From the NCBI GenBank assembly GCA_028826165.1, contig JAPDFW010000147.1:618501-682500 (forward strand): DNA of 64,000 nucleotides, written 5' to 3'. The notes under the pieces are model-generated. The model had not been told where the DNA came from, made no database searches, and saw only the letters and a program-made list of their open reading frames with translations. This DNA is from Anaeramoeba ignava (Eukaryota; Metamonada; Anaeramoebidae). Shown piece by piece: positions 19,501 to 30,415 of this stretch (its first letter is position 1; each line of letters opens with the position of its first letter). The translations under genes were made by a program, and so were the position numbers.

Positions 19501-22149
19501 ATAAATGAATTATAAATGAATTATAAATGAATTATAAATTAATTATAAATGAATTATAAATGAATTATAAATGAATTTTAAATTAATTTTATTTTAATTT
19601 TAATATTATAAATGAATTATAAATGAATTATAAATGAATTTTAAATAAATTTTAAATGAATTTTAAATAAATTTTAAAATGAATTTTAAATGAATTATAA
19701 ATGAATTTTAAATGAATTTTATTTTAATTTTAATATTATAAATGAATTATAAATGAATTTTTAAATGAATTTTAAATAAATTTTAATTTAATTTTAATAT
19801 TATAAATGAATTATAAATGGATTATAAATTAATTATAAATGAATTATAAATGAATTTTAAATGAATTATAAATGAATTATAAATGAATTATAAATGAATT
19901 ATAAATTAATTTTAAATGAATTATAAATGAATTTTATTTTAATTTTAATATTATAAATGAATTATAAATGAATTATAAATGAATTATAAATAAATTTTAA
20001 ATGAATTATAAATAAATTATAAATTAATTATAAATGAATTATAAATGAATTATAAATGAATTATAAATTAATTTTTAAATGAATTTTAATATTATAAATG
20101 AATTTTAAATGAATTTTAATATTATAAATGAATTATAAATGAATTTTTAAATGAATTATAAATGAATTATAAATGAATTATAAAATGAATTATAAATGAA
20201 TTATAAATGAATTATAAATGAATTATAAATGAATTATAAATGAATTATAAATGAATTTTATTTTAATTTTAATATTATAAATGAATTATAAATGAATTTT
20301 ATTTTAATTTTAATATTATAAATGAATTATAAATGAATTATAAATGAATTTTAAATTAATTATAAATGAATTATAAATGAATTATAAATGAATTTTATTT
20401 GAATTTTAATATTATAAATGAATTATAAATGAATTATAAATGAATTATAAATGAATTATAAATGAATTATAAGTAAATGAATTATAAATGAATTTTAAAT
20501 AAATTATAAATGAATTATAAATGAATTATAAATGAATTATAAATTAATTTTATTTTAATTTTAATATTTTTAAATGAATTATAAATGAATTATAAATGAA
20601 TTTTAAATTAATTATAAATGAATTTTTAATTTAATTTTAATATTATAAATGAATTATAAATGAATTATAAATGAATTATAAATGAATTTTAAATTAATTA
20701 TAAATGAATTATAAATGAATTATAAATGAATTTTTATTTGAATTTTAATATTATAAATGAATTATAAATGAATTATAAATGAATTATAAATGAATTTTAA
20801 ATGAATTTTAAATGAATTATAAATGAATTATAAATGAATTATAAATGAATTATAAATGAATTATAAATGAATTTTAAATGAATTATAAATGTATTATAAA
20901 TGAATTATAAATGAATTATAAATGAATTTTAAATTAATTTTAAATGAATTATAAATGAATTTTAAATGTATTATAAATGAATTATAAATGAATTTTAAAT
21001 GAATTTTAAATGAATTATAAATGAATTTTATTTTAATTTTAATATTTTAAATGAATTATAAATGAATTTTAAATGAATTTTAATATTATAAATTAATTTT
21101 AAATTAATTATAAATGAATTATAAATTAATTTTATTTTAATTTTAATATTTTAAATGAATTATAAATGAATTATAAATGAATTATAAATGAATTTTAAAT
21201 TAATTATAAATGAATTATAAATGAATTATAAATGAATTATAAATGAATTATAAATGAATTAATTATAAATGAATTATAAATGAATTATAAATGAATTATA
21301 AATGAATTATAAATGAATTTTAAATTAATTATAAATGAATTTTAAATGAATTTTATTTTAATTTTAATATTTTAAATGAATTATAAATGAATTATAAATG
21401 AATTTTAAATGAATTTTAAATGAATTTTAAATGAATTATAAATGAATTATAAATGAATTTTAAATGAATTTTAAATGAATTATAAATGAATTTTAAATGA
21501 ATTTTAAATGAATTATAAATGAATTATAAATGAATTTTAAATGAATTATAAATGAATTATAAATGAATTTTAAATGAATTATAAATGAATTATAAATGAA
21601 TTTTAAATTAATTATAAATGAATTTTAATTTAATTTTAATATTATAAATGAATTATAAATGAATTATAAATGAATTATAAATGAATTATAATTTAATTTT
21701 AATATTATAAATTAATTATAAATGAATTATAAATGAATTATAAATTAATTTTAAATGAATTATAAATGAATTTTATTTTAATTTTAATATTATAAATGAA
21801 TTATAAATGAATTATAAATGAATTATAAATGAATTTTAAATGAATTATATTTGAATTTTAATATTTTATTTTAATTTTAATATTTTAAATGAATTATAAA
21901 TGAATTTACCCAAAGTTCATTGTCTTTTGAATAAGTATCATAATATTTAACAATGTTTTCATGATGGCATTGACGCATAATTGAAATTTCTTTCACAATT
22001 GATTCTAAATCAGCCTCAACTGGTACTTTTTTTACTGCAACAATATCTCCCGATTTTATCATTCTTGCTTTATGAACTGTTCCATAACTTCCTTCACCAA
22101 TTTGTTCAATAATTTGAAGATCCTTTAAAGGATCTTTTGAAGACATCAT
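16532..22149 (-). CDS. hpo: Hippo/MST-type Ste20 kinase with C-terminal SARAH domain
   Basis: This is the upstream kinase of Hippo signalling, which phosphorylates LATS/NDR with a SAV partner. Exons are about 22149-21910, 18872-18674, 18420-18356, 18272-18141, 18047-17910, 17659-17447, 17358-17159 and 16903-16532, about 519 residues. Motifs seen are IGEGSYGTVHKA, VAVKKV, MEYCGGGSVSDII, HRDIKAGNVLL, ADFGVSGQ, the activation loop VIGTPYWMAPEV, and DIWSLGI. After the kinase come an acidic Ser/Asp-rich linker, FLDMIQADTKEED, and a SARAH-like helix GLEELKVLIDMLTIKMNKEI that mediates dimerisation. The last 70 residues are Lys/Glu-rich. The junction between the exons at 17447 and 17358 is one base out of phase, so an indel or misplaced splice site remains there. 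Intron 1 is about 3 kb. Confidence 0.88.
16928..17157 (-). repeat. (TTAAAA)n repeat in the last MST intron
   Basis: A hexamer run lies between the donor after codon Asn at 17159 and the acceptor before the SARAH exon at 16903. The antisense frame would read as a long Lys-Leu/Lys-Ile tail, but a GTAAAATT donor precedes it and the SARAH exon resumes in phase, so it is intronic. Confidence 0.85.
17690..17907 (-). repeat. (TTAAAA)n repeat in an MST intron
   Basis: Hexamer repeat between the exons ending at 17910 and starting at 17659. It is the same repeat family as 16928-17157, present in a second intron of the same gene. Confidence 0.85.
18421..18645 (-). repeat. TATTATATTTA-type repeat in an MST intron
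   Basis: An AT-only 9-bp-class repeat (ATAATAAAT on the plus strand) fills the intron between the exon with the HRD motif and the exon with the DFG motif. Confidence 0.85.
18873..21909 (-). repeat. 3-kb intron composed of an 11-bp repeat
   Basis: The first MST intron is 3,037 nt and is almost entirely the 11-mer AATGAATTATA (plus strand), with TTTAAATGAATT and TTTTAATTTTAATATT variants forming a patchy higher-order pattern. The sense-strand unit TATAATTCATT contains neither AG nor GT. It is the largest intron in the window and separates the ATP-binding lobe from the rest of the kinase. Confidence 0.92.
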
Positions 22150-22343
22150 TTTTATAAAAGTTTTTTTTTGGTTAAAAAAAAAAAATGAAAAATAAAAAAG
22201 AGAAAAAAAAATGAAAAAAAAAAATGAAAAAAAAAAATAAAATAATAAAAAGGAGAAAAAAAAATTATAATTGATTTTCTCCTTTTTATTCTTATTTCTT
22301 TTTTTTTGGTTTTTATTCCTCTTTTTTTTTTAAAAATTTAAAT

Positions 22344-23270
22344 TTAAAGTTCATCTTTTTCAAAATTTTCATTTCTTGTTGAATTTCTTGTTGAATTTGT
22401 TGTTGAATTTTGAAGAGAAATAAATTGTTTATATCTTTTTCTTAATTCTTTTTCATAAAAAAATTGTTTATCTGCTAAATTAAATCTAGCAAGTAAAAGA
22501 GCACCTTTTGGAGTAAAAAGTGAATTACATTCAAAACAAACATTTCCATCAGGTTTTTTTTCACAAAAACTTAAAAAAATTTGATATCCTTCAGCAAGAA
22601 GAGCAAGAAGATTTGCTTGATCAATTTTATCCAATTTTGATAATTCTTCATCAAATGATTTTTTAGAACAAGTGAAAAAATTTTCTGCAATTATAAATAA
22701 TATATTATCTCCAAATTCTTTTTCTGCTCTTAAATTCAAAGAAGTAAAATTTGAAGAATTTTTAAGATCTAATTAAAATTTTTTAAAAAAACAATCGGAA
22801 AAAATTTTTTTTGCTTTTTTAATTTTAATTTTAATTTTAATTTTAATTTTTTTAATAAAAATTTTAATACATTCAGAAACATTTTTGTCTTGATCATAAA
22901 TAAGTCCAGATGAATACCATTTTGCTTCTAATATTCCAAAAGTAATTTTTCCATCTTCAGTTAATTTCTTACATAATTTCTCATGTTTATGACAATTAGT
23001 TGAAATAAAATAACTTGTATGATAAGCAGATTCAAAAACTCCATAAATATTTGCATATTTTTTTTCATTTGAAAGTATATCATATGCTTCTTCAAAATCA
23101 AAATGAATTAATGCACGAATTGCTTTATATCTAATTGTTTCTGAGTTTTCTTTTCCAAGTTGATTAAGATCTTTTGTTTTATAACCAGAAATAGTATCTT
23201 TTTTTTTAGTAAATGAAATTTGGAAAAGGATAAAAAAACAAATTAAAAAAACAATTATGTAATTTTTCAT
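22344..23270 (-). CDS. secretory-pathway protein with signal peptide and C-terminal KDEL
   Basis: Exons 23270-22871 and 22768-22344 encode 274 residues. The N terminus MKNYIIVFLICFFILFQISF is a clear signal peptide. The C terminus Phe-Glu-Lys-Asp-Glu-Leu ends in the classical ER-retrieval signal. N-glycosylation sequons are frequent (KNVS, KNSSNFTS, and three NST repeats near the end). Six or more Cys residues (CHKHEKLC, CSKK, CEKKPDGNVCFEC) suggest disulphides. The middle is helical (AIRALIHFDFEEAYDILS, LDKIDQANLLALLAEGY). Together these place it in the ER lumen. I do not recognise the family; a chaperone-like or folding-factor role is only a guess. It is divergent from RAD51D with a 59-bp gap. 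Confidence 0.75.
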
Positions 23271-23329
23271 AATAAAAATAAAAATAAAAATAAAAATTGA
23301 AAAAATAATTTTTCATTTTTTTTTTAAAA
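23271..23329. promoter_or_regulatory. 59-bp divergent promoter between the KDEL protein and RAD51D
   Basis: The whole gap is A/T-rich. On the RAD51D side it reads AATTTTTCATTTTTTTTTTA before ATG, the same leader as other genes; on the other side it is a run of AAAAAT units. Both genes must share this short region. Confidence 0.5.
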
Positions 23330-25362
23330 ATGTCTTCTCTTTCTCATTATTTTCCAACTTTAATTATTAAACGTTTTAATGAAATTGGAATAAATACAAG
23401 TATAATTCAATTTTTATTTTTATTTTTATTTATTTTTTCTTGAATTAAAATTTATTATTATTATTATTATAATTTTGTTTTTAAAAGTTTATGATTTTAT
23501 TTGTACAGATCCAAAAACAATTGCAACAAAATTATCAGTTCCTCAAAATATTATTGAAGAATTAAATTTTGAAATTTTGAATAGTTCTAAAAATTTACAA
23601 ATAAATGGAGCTGATTTGTATTTAAATCCTCCTTCTTGTATCAAAACTGGATGTAAAAAATTTGATGATTTATTTTCAGGAGGAATTTTTACACGAGAAA
23701 TTACAGAAATAGCTGGAAAATCTTCAACAGGAAAAACACAGTTTTGTTTTACATTGATTCATCATTTAGCTTATAAAAATAAATCTAATATTTGCTATAT
23801 AGATACAAGTAATAGTTTCTCTGCAATGCGTTTAAAAGAAATACATGAAAATTATATTAAAAATGAAATTAAAGAAGATGAATTAGGAGAAAATGATCAA
23901 AGTATAAAAAAATTATTTAAATAATTTATTTCCAAAGAATTTATTTAAAGAATTTATTTCCAAAATAATTTATTTCAATATAATTTATTCCAAATGAATT
24001 TATTTCAAAAGAATTTATTTATTTCAAGAATTTATTTCCAAATTAATTTAAAATTTATTTCAAAATAATTTATTTCAAAATAATTTATTTAAAAATAATT
24101 TATTTAAAGAATTTATTCCAAAATAATTTATTCAAAGAATTTATTTCCAAAATAATTTATTTAAAGAATTCATTTCAATATAATTTATTTAAAGAATTTA
24201 TCAAAAGAATTTATTTAAAGAATTTATTTATTTCAAATTTATTTCCAAAGAATTTATTTCCAAAGAATTTATTTCAAGAATTTATTTAAAATTTATTTAA
24301 AGAATTTATTCCAAAATAATTTATTTCAAAATAATTTATTTCAAAAGAATTTATTCCAAAATAATTTATTCAAAGAATTTATTTCCAAAATAATTTATTT
24401 CAAAATAATTTATTTCAAAATAATTTATTTAAAAATAATTTATTTCCAAAATAATTTATTTAAAGAATTTATTTCCAAAATAATTTATTTCCAAAATAAT
24501 TTATTTAAAATAATTTATTTCAAAATAATTTATTTCCAAATTAATTTAAAATTTATTTATTTAGGATTTATTTCAAAAGGATTTATTCCAAAATAATTTA
24601 TTTCAAGAATTTATTTCAAAAGAATTTATTTCAAGAATTTATTCCAAAATAATTTATTCAAAAATAATTTATTTCAAAAATAATTTATTTCCAAAATTTA
24701 TTTATTTAAAGAATTTATTTCCAAATTAATTTAAAATTTATTCCAAAATAATTTATTTAAAAATAATTTAAAATTTATTTTCAAAATAATTTTGTTTTGA
24801 TTAATTAATATAGAAAATCAAGAAGATCCTTACGATTTTCTTTTTAGGATAAGAGTTGCTAAATTATTTAATATATTCGATCTTTTCAAAACTATAAAAG
24901 AAATATCAAGTCAAAAATTGGAATTTTTCCAAGATATTAAATTATTAGTTATTGATTCAATTTCTCATATTTCATCACCAATAATTTCTAAGGCAACTCG
25001 AGGAAGAGAACTAATTAGTTTTCTTTCACACGATTTAAAAAAAATTGCAAATGATTTGGATATTGCGATTTTAATTACAAATGCATTTGTATCAGTTGAT
25101 TTAAACAGAAAAAAACATAAACCAGCACTTGGTGAAATGTGGTATACAGTTCCTTCAGTTAGATTAGAAATGGATTATCAATGGATTGGTGATGGAAATG
25201 TTTTATGTGCAAAAATTACTCGTTCTCCAAGAGTTGTAATTTAAAATTAACAAATAAAAAATATTTTAATAATAATTTATTTATTTATGAAATCAAAAAT
25301 AGAAAAAAGAAAATTCTTTAATTTATCAAATTGATGAATCTGGAATTCATGGAAAAAATTAA
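23330..25362 (+). CDS. RAD51D: RAD51 paralogue RAD51D
   Basis: RAD51D belongs to the BCDX2 paralogue complex that supports RAD51 in homologous recombination. Exons 23330-23399, 23488-23901, 24814-25235 and 25303-25362 give 321 residues, close to human RAD51D (328). Landmarks are the helical N-terminal domain, INGADLYLNP (the conserved VNGADLYE position), Walker A AGKSSTGKTQ, Walker B LLVIDSIS, ILITNAF, and KPALGEMWYTVPS, which matches the KPALGRSWSFVPS signature of RAD51D. The last exon adds YQIDESGIHG, matching the VDIGTWG-like end of the family. Intron 2 is enlarged by repeat. All phases agree. Confidence 0.88.
23925..24790 (+). repeat. AATTTATTTCAAAAT-type repeat in RAD51D intron 2
   Basis: Irregular tandem copies of AATTTATTTC(C)AAA(A)TA and AAAGAATTTATTTAA fill the intron 23902-24813. 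Unlike most long introns here it contains many internal AG dinucleotides (AAAGAATTT), so it is an exception to the AG-free pattern. Confidence 0.85.
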
Positions 25363-25579
25363 TCAAACAAAAAAAAGAAATCAAATTTCTTTCTTTCTTT
25401 CTTTCTTTATCTCCTTTTTTTTATTCTCTTTTTATTTTGTTTCTTTCTTTTTTTGTTGTTGTTCTAAAAAGAAAAAAAAATTTTTTTAAAATTAAAAAAT
25501 TATTCATTTTTTTCTTTTTCTTTCTTTCTTTTTTTTCTTTTAATAATAATTTCCAAATAAAAATTGATTAGTTGAAAAA

Positions 25580-27698
25580 ATGCAAATACAAAAATTGAGG
25601 ACGAAACAAATAACACTAACAGCATTAATTATACAAACAATTATACAAATCACATACACAGAAAAAGTAGGGGATCACGAGCACAAAACAGAACTTGAAC
25701 CAGGAACAACAGGATTTTGGATAAACGTTATGGTGTGTGTGATATTAGTATTAATAGCAGGATTGATGTCAGGATTGACATTAGGATTACTAAGCTTAGA
25801 ACTACGAGATTTAGAGATTCTTCGTCAAGCAGGAACAACAAAACAGAAGAAATACGCGAAGAGATTAATCCCAGTAATTCGAAAGCATCACTTACTTCTA
25901 GTGACACTTCTTCTTTGCAATTCAGCAGCAATGGAGACGTTACCGATCTTTTTGGATCGCATTTTATCTCCAGTAATGGCGGTTGTACTTTCGGTGACAG
26001 CAATCCTAATTTTTGGAGAAATCATCCCGCAGGCGTTATGTTCACGATATGGACTTGCTATTGGCGGCGAAATGGCTTGGCCTGTGCGTATTTTGATGTA
26101 TCTTACTTTCATAGTGTCATGGCCTATAAGCAAACTTTTGGATTGTCTTCTTGGTCAAAGTAGTTCCTTTCTCAGACGCTCCCAGCTGAAAGAGCTCATG
26201 AGACTCCACGGCCAGCTTGATGGTGGTCCGTTAACTGAGGACGAAATCACCATCATTCGTGGTGCAATTGATCTGCGGGAAAAAACTGCAATCCACGGAA
26301 TGACTCCGATTGAGTCGGTTTTTATGCTTGAATACAACACAAAATTCGACAAGGAGACATTGGATCTTATCCTCAGAGAAGGTCACTCGCGAGTGCCTGT
26401 CTTCAAAGGGTCGCGACTGAATATTGTTGGGATTCTGCTTGTCAAAAGTTTGATCCACTTGGATGCAAATGATAAGGTCCCGCTTTCGACTATTAACTTG
26501 AACCCAGTGTCTCGAGTCCTGGACAAAACGCCCATGTATGATATCCTGAATCTGATGAGAACAGGCAAGTCCCATATGGCGCTTGTGCTTGACTCAACAC
26601 ACGGTGATTATTCAACAAGCTTGTCTGTTATGCGAACTGATCCAAATCCTCCAAGAGGAATCAAGGATGTCTTTCCTAGCGCCAACCAGCATCTTGATAA
26701 GGACCACAAGAACGTCCATGTTTTTTCCCCTGATGATACCTCCTCATTTACATTCGAGAGCAGTGATGTTTCTGGTGATAATCTTCCTTCTGCTGTTGCA
26801 ACTACTGAATCAACTGGTGAAACTACTCCATTTAATGCTCAGAAACGTAAACAGAGTTACCAAGCTATTAGATCAGGTCCTTCAGTTAGAAGTAGTGAAA
26901 TGGATGTTATTTATTCGGATGATGATGGAATTCCTGATTCTTTACTTCCTTCAAAACCTGAAAAGAATAAGAAGAAGAATCAAAAAACAAAATTAAAAGA
27001 GAATTTAAAAGAAAAATTAAGAGGAAAAGATAATTTAAAATACAAAGAGAGGCAAAATCAAAATCAAAATCAAAATCAAAATCAAAATCAAAAATGAAAA
27101 TCAAAATCAAATTGAAAATGAAAATGAAAATGAAAATGAAAATGAAAATCAAAATGAAAATCAAAATGAAAATCAAAATCAAAATCAAAATCAAAATCAA
27201 AATCAAAATCAAAATCAAAATATAATTGAAAAATCAAAAGAAAAACCTCAACAAAAACCAAAATCAAATTCAAAATCAAAAGAAAAATCAACAGAAAAAT
27301 CAAATTCAAAATCAATCTCTTTATCAAAGGAAAATACAACCAAAATAGATCCAAATAATCCAACAATCAAACAAAATATTCTTGCACTTCAATCACAAAA
27401 CAAAGAAAATGATCCTTCTCTTGAAGGAACAAATGTTATTGGAATTATTACATTGGAAGATATTCTCGAAGAGTTAATCCAACAAGAAATTGTTGATGAA
27501 ACTGATGTTTATGTTGATGTTCATCATCATGTCAAAGTTTCTGATTTACTTCGTAAATTATCTATTGATAATGTTAGAGAAAATCGATTCAAAAAATCAG
27601 AAATTACAGTTCCTCATCCTTTGAATTATGATAAAAACCTTAAGAGAAAATTGGAGAAAATGTCTTTAAGTTACAGTAGTGATAACAGTATTTTTTAA
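25580..27698 (+). CDS. CNNM: CNNM/Mam3-type transporter (DUF21 plus CBS pair)
   Basis: About 705 residues. CNNM proteins and yeast Mam3 are membrane proteins linked to Mg2+ and other metal homeostasis. An N-terminal hydrophobic segment is followed by a DUF21 domain with [15 protein letters not shown] and [23 protein letters not shown] pair begins at [20 protein letters not shown] and GHSRVPVF and ends with [23 protein letters not shown]. The two CBS motifs are separated by a long low-complexity insertion (NQNQNQ, NENENE, KSKEK). A one-base break at 27090-27094 (A5 in a CAAAAT repeat) interrupts the frame; one A fewer restores it. Codons at 25700-26800 are much more GC-rich than neighbouring genes. 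It appears intronless. Confidence 0.85.
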
Positions 27699-27735
27699 TT
27701 TGGAGATTTTTAGTTCTGAAAAGAGAGAATCAATT

Positions 27736-27968
27736 AAAAATAAAATTAAAATTAAAATTAAAATTAAAATTAAAATTAAAATTAAAATTAAAATTAAAAT
27801 TAAAATTAAAATTAAAATCAAAAATTAAAATTTAAAATTAAAAATTAAAATTAAATTTAAAATTAAAATTAAAATTAAAATTAAAATTAAAATTAAAATT
27901 AAAATTAAAATTAAAATTAAAATTAAAATTAAAATAAAATTAAAATTAAAATTAAAATTAAAATTAAT
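27736..27968. repeat. (AAATTA)n intergenic repeat
   Basis: A hexamer run lies in the 409-bp convergent gap between the CNNM-like gene and THOC1. This is one of the few repeats outside introns. The rest of the gap is T-rich with no feature seen. Confidence 0.9.
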
Positions 27969-28107
27969 TGATTTCTTGATTTATTTTCTTTTCTCTCTTT
28001 TTCTCTTTTTTTGGATTAAAAAAGAATTTTTTTTTTTTCATTTTTTAATCCAAAAATTCTCAAAAAAAAAATAATAAAAATAAAAATAATTTTCTTTCTT
28101 CTTTCTT

Positions 28108-30325
28108 TTAAATTTCTTTTTCATTTTCATTTTCAATTTCATTTTCTTTTTCATTTTCAATTTCATTTTCATTTTCAATTTCTTTTTCTTTTTCATTTTC
28201 TTTTTCAATTTCTTTTTCAATTTCTTTTTCTTTTTCTTTTTCTTTTCCAATTTCTTTTTCTTTCCAAAATTGTTCAAGATCTCCTTTTGTTTTAGAAATT
28301 GAACGAAAAGATTCAACTCTTAATAAACGATAAGCTTTCCAACGAAACGAAATATTATTTTTAAGTTTAAATTCTTCAGGTCCAGTATCATCACGAATTG
28401 GTTCTAAAAATCTATTGATTTGAGGTCTTGGAGTCAAATATTCAATATTTTTTTGATCATATCCAAACATTTCTTTAAATTCTTCAAGAATATTGAAACT
28501 ATCTTGATTTTTGGATAATAATTGTTTGCGAAAATCAAGTGTTGAATTTTCCAAAAAATTTGATTCCTTTTCATCCTCAGTTTTTTCAATTTGAGGACAT
28601 TTGTTTCTTTTCCATTCAATCCATGATTTTTCTCTTGACATGATTTTATGTATTTGTTGTGATTCTGAATAATCTTGTATTTTTTGTATTTTATTGGATT
28701 TTTTTCTTGCTTTGATTTCTACAAAATCAAGTATTTGATAAATTTTTTTTGTATATTCTGAAATACTTTGTAATTTCCGATTTATTTTTTGTTTTTTTTC
28801 TCTTTCTTCTTTTTCTTGATTTTTTTTGGTTTCATGATTTTGTTTATTTTCCAAATTTTCTTTAATAAATCCAAAAAGAACAAGAAGTTGAATTAAATTT
28901 TCACAACAAAAAATATCATCTTTTAATTGAACACTAAAAATATAAATATTATTATATAAAAATATCAATATATTTACCAATATATAAATTGATTTTGATT
29001 TTTACCTTAATATTTCACTATTAGCAATATATTTTGTAAAATTCACTCGAAAATCTGAATCAATATCTTCTTTTTGGTTTTCATTTCTTTCTTTTCGACT
29101 TCGATTTCTATTCCAATCTCTATTATTTCTATTTCTATTTCTATTTCTATTTCTATATTTGTTTAATTCAGACTCAAATTTAGATAAAATTATTTCTAAA
29201 TCTTGAATAAGATTTGCCCAATTTTCTTCAACCAATGCTTTTTGTGGATTTCGGAAATAATCATGAAATTTCCAAAAACGATAATAGAAAGAATAATCAA
29301 GAATTTTATTTTCTTTTTCTTTTTGATTTTCTTTTTGATTTTCTTTTTGATTTTCTTTAATTTGCATTTTGACATCTTGCAAATTATTTTCAGAAATCTC
29401 CAAAGATTGATCTTTTGGATGAGCTTCCTCAATTTTTCTTTTCCTTCGAGTGTCCTTTGTGCTAGTTATTACTTCATTTTTTTCATTTTGTCCATTTTCT
29501 TCGTTTTTTTCTTGTTCAATAACATTCATATCAATAACATTTTTGTCATCAACATTTGCTTGATTTTCTTGATTTTTCACAGACTCTTGCAATTCATTTT
29601 CTTTTGAAATTATTAAAGAATAAGGATCATTAACTGCATGATCTAAATTAAGACCTGATTTTTCTGATAACGGAAAAAATGAAGCGAGAAAAAGAAGAAT
29701 TTTTCCTCGCATTTCTGAGCTTTGTGATTTAGAAAGCCTGTTGAGTAACTGATTGCACATTCTGAGTACAATCAATTTACTTCGCATTTGAACCAGTTTT
29801 TTCAATTGGTTTATCCTTTTTTCAAGGAAAAGAAAAATTTGGAAACATCCATCATAAATGGTTTGACAATCAACCCAATCTTCAAGTAAAATAAACACAA
29901 CGCTCTCATCAATCTCATTCCTCACACAACACTCTAATAAAATATCTAGAATATCCTCTTCAAAATTGTTCCCGTTTTTCTTTTTTAAGTCGTAAAATCA
30001 TTCCAGTTTTGTCACATTGTTTTATCGTTTAAAATCATTTATAAAATTAAATAATTTGCTTTTAATTCTTTTTCAAATTTTCTTTCTGTTTTGTTTCGTG
30101 TTTTGGAAATACCATGAAGTTGATAAAAACATGACGAAATGAATGATCAATTATTATCTTATTTTTTTCTTCTTTTAAATCTTGTCCTAATATTTCCTTT
30201 AATTGACTAACAATTAAAGAGCAAGCATCGTCTTTTTGGATTGTATTTATTTGTTCCTTTAATTTTATAAAGGTATCATTTATCATTTGAATACAACGAG
30301 ATTGAAAATCACTTATATTTGTCAT
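28108..30325 (-). CDS. THOC1: THO complex subunit 1 (Hpr1)
   Basis: THO couples transcription to mRNP assembly and export and limits R-loops. Exons 30325-30113, 29979-29006 and 28933-28108 give 670 residues (human 657). Diagnostic blocks are LRMCNQLLNRLSKSQ, LFLASFFPLSEKSGLN, the YYRFWKFHDYFRNPQKALVE segment, SWIEWKRNKCP and FRWKAYRLLRVES; each aligns by eye with THOC1. An acidic/Gln/Lys insertion (about 29300-29560) and Arg-Asn repeats (about 29100-29160) are lineage-specific. The tail is a Lys-Glu/Asn-Glu run (28108-28260). Human THOC1 ends in a death domain; none is evident here. The splice at 30112/29980 is inferred from phase. It shares a 90-bp promoter with the DDX5-like gene. Confidence 0.85.
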
Positions 30326-30415
30326 TTTAAAAAAAGTGAAAATAAAAAAATAAAAAAATTTTTTTTTTCATTTTTCATTTTTTTTCATTTTTTTTTTTCA
30401 TTTTTTTTATTAAGA
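30326..30415. promoter_or_regulatory. 90-bp divergent promoter between THOC1 and the DDX5-like gene
   Basis: The plus side holds four CATTTT units in T runs (CATTTTTCATTTTTTTTCATT and a further copy) ending TATTAAG before ATG. The minus side is GTGAAAATAAAAAAA. Both an mRNA-export factor and an RNA helicase are driven from it. Confidence 0.5.
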
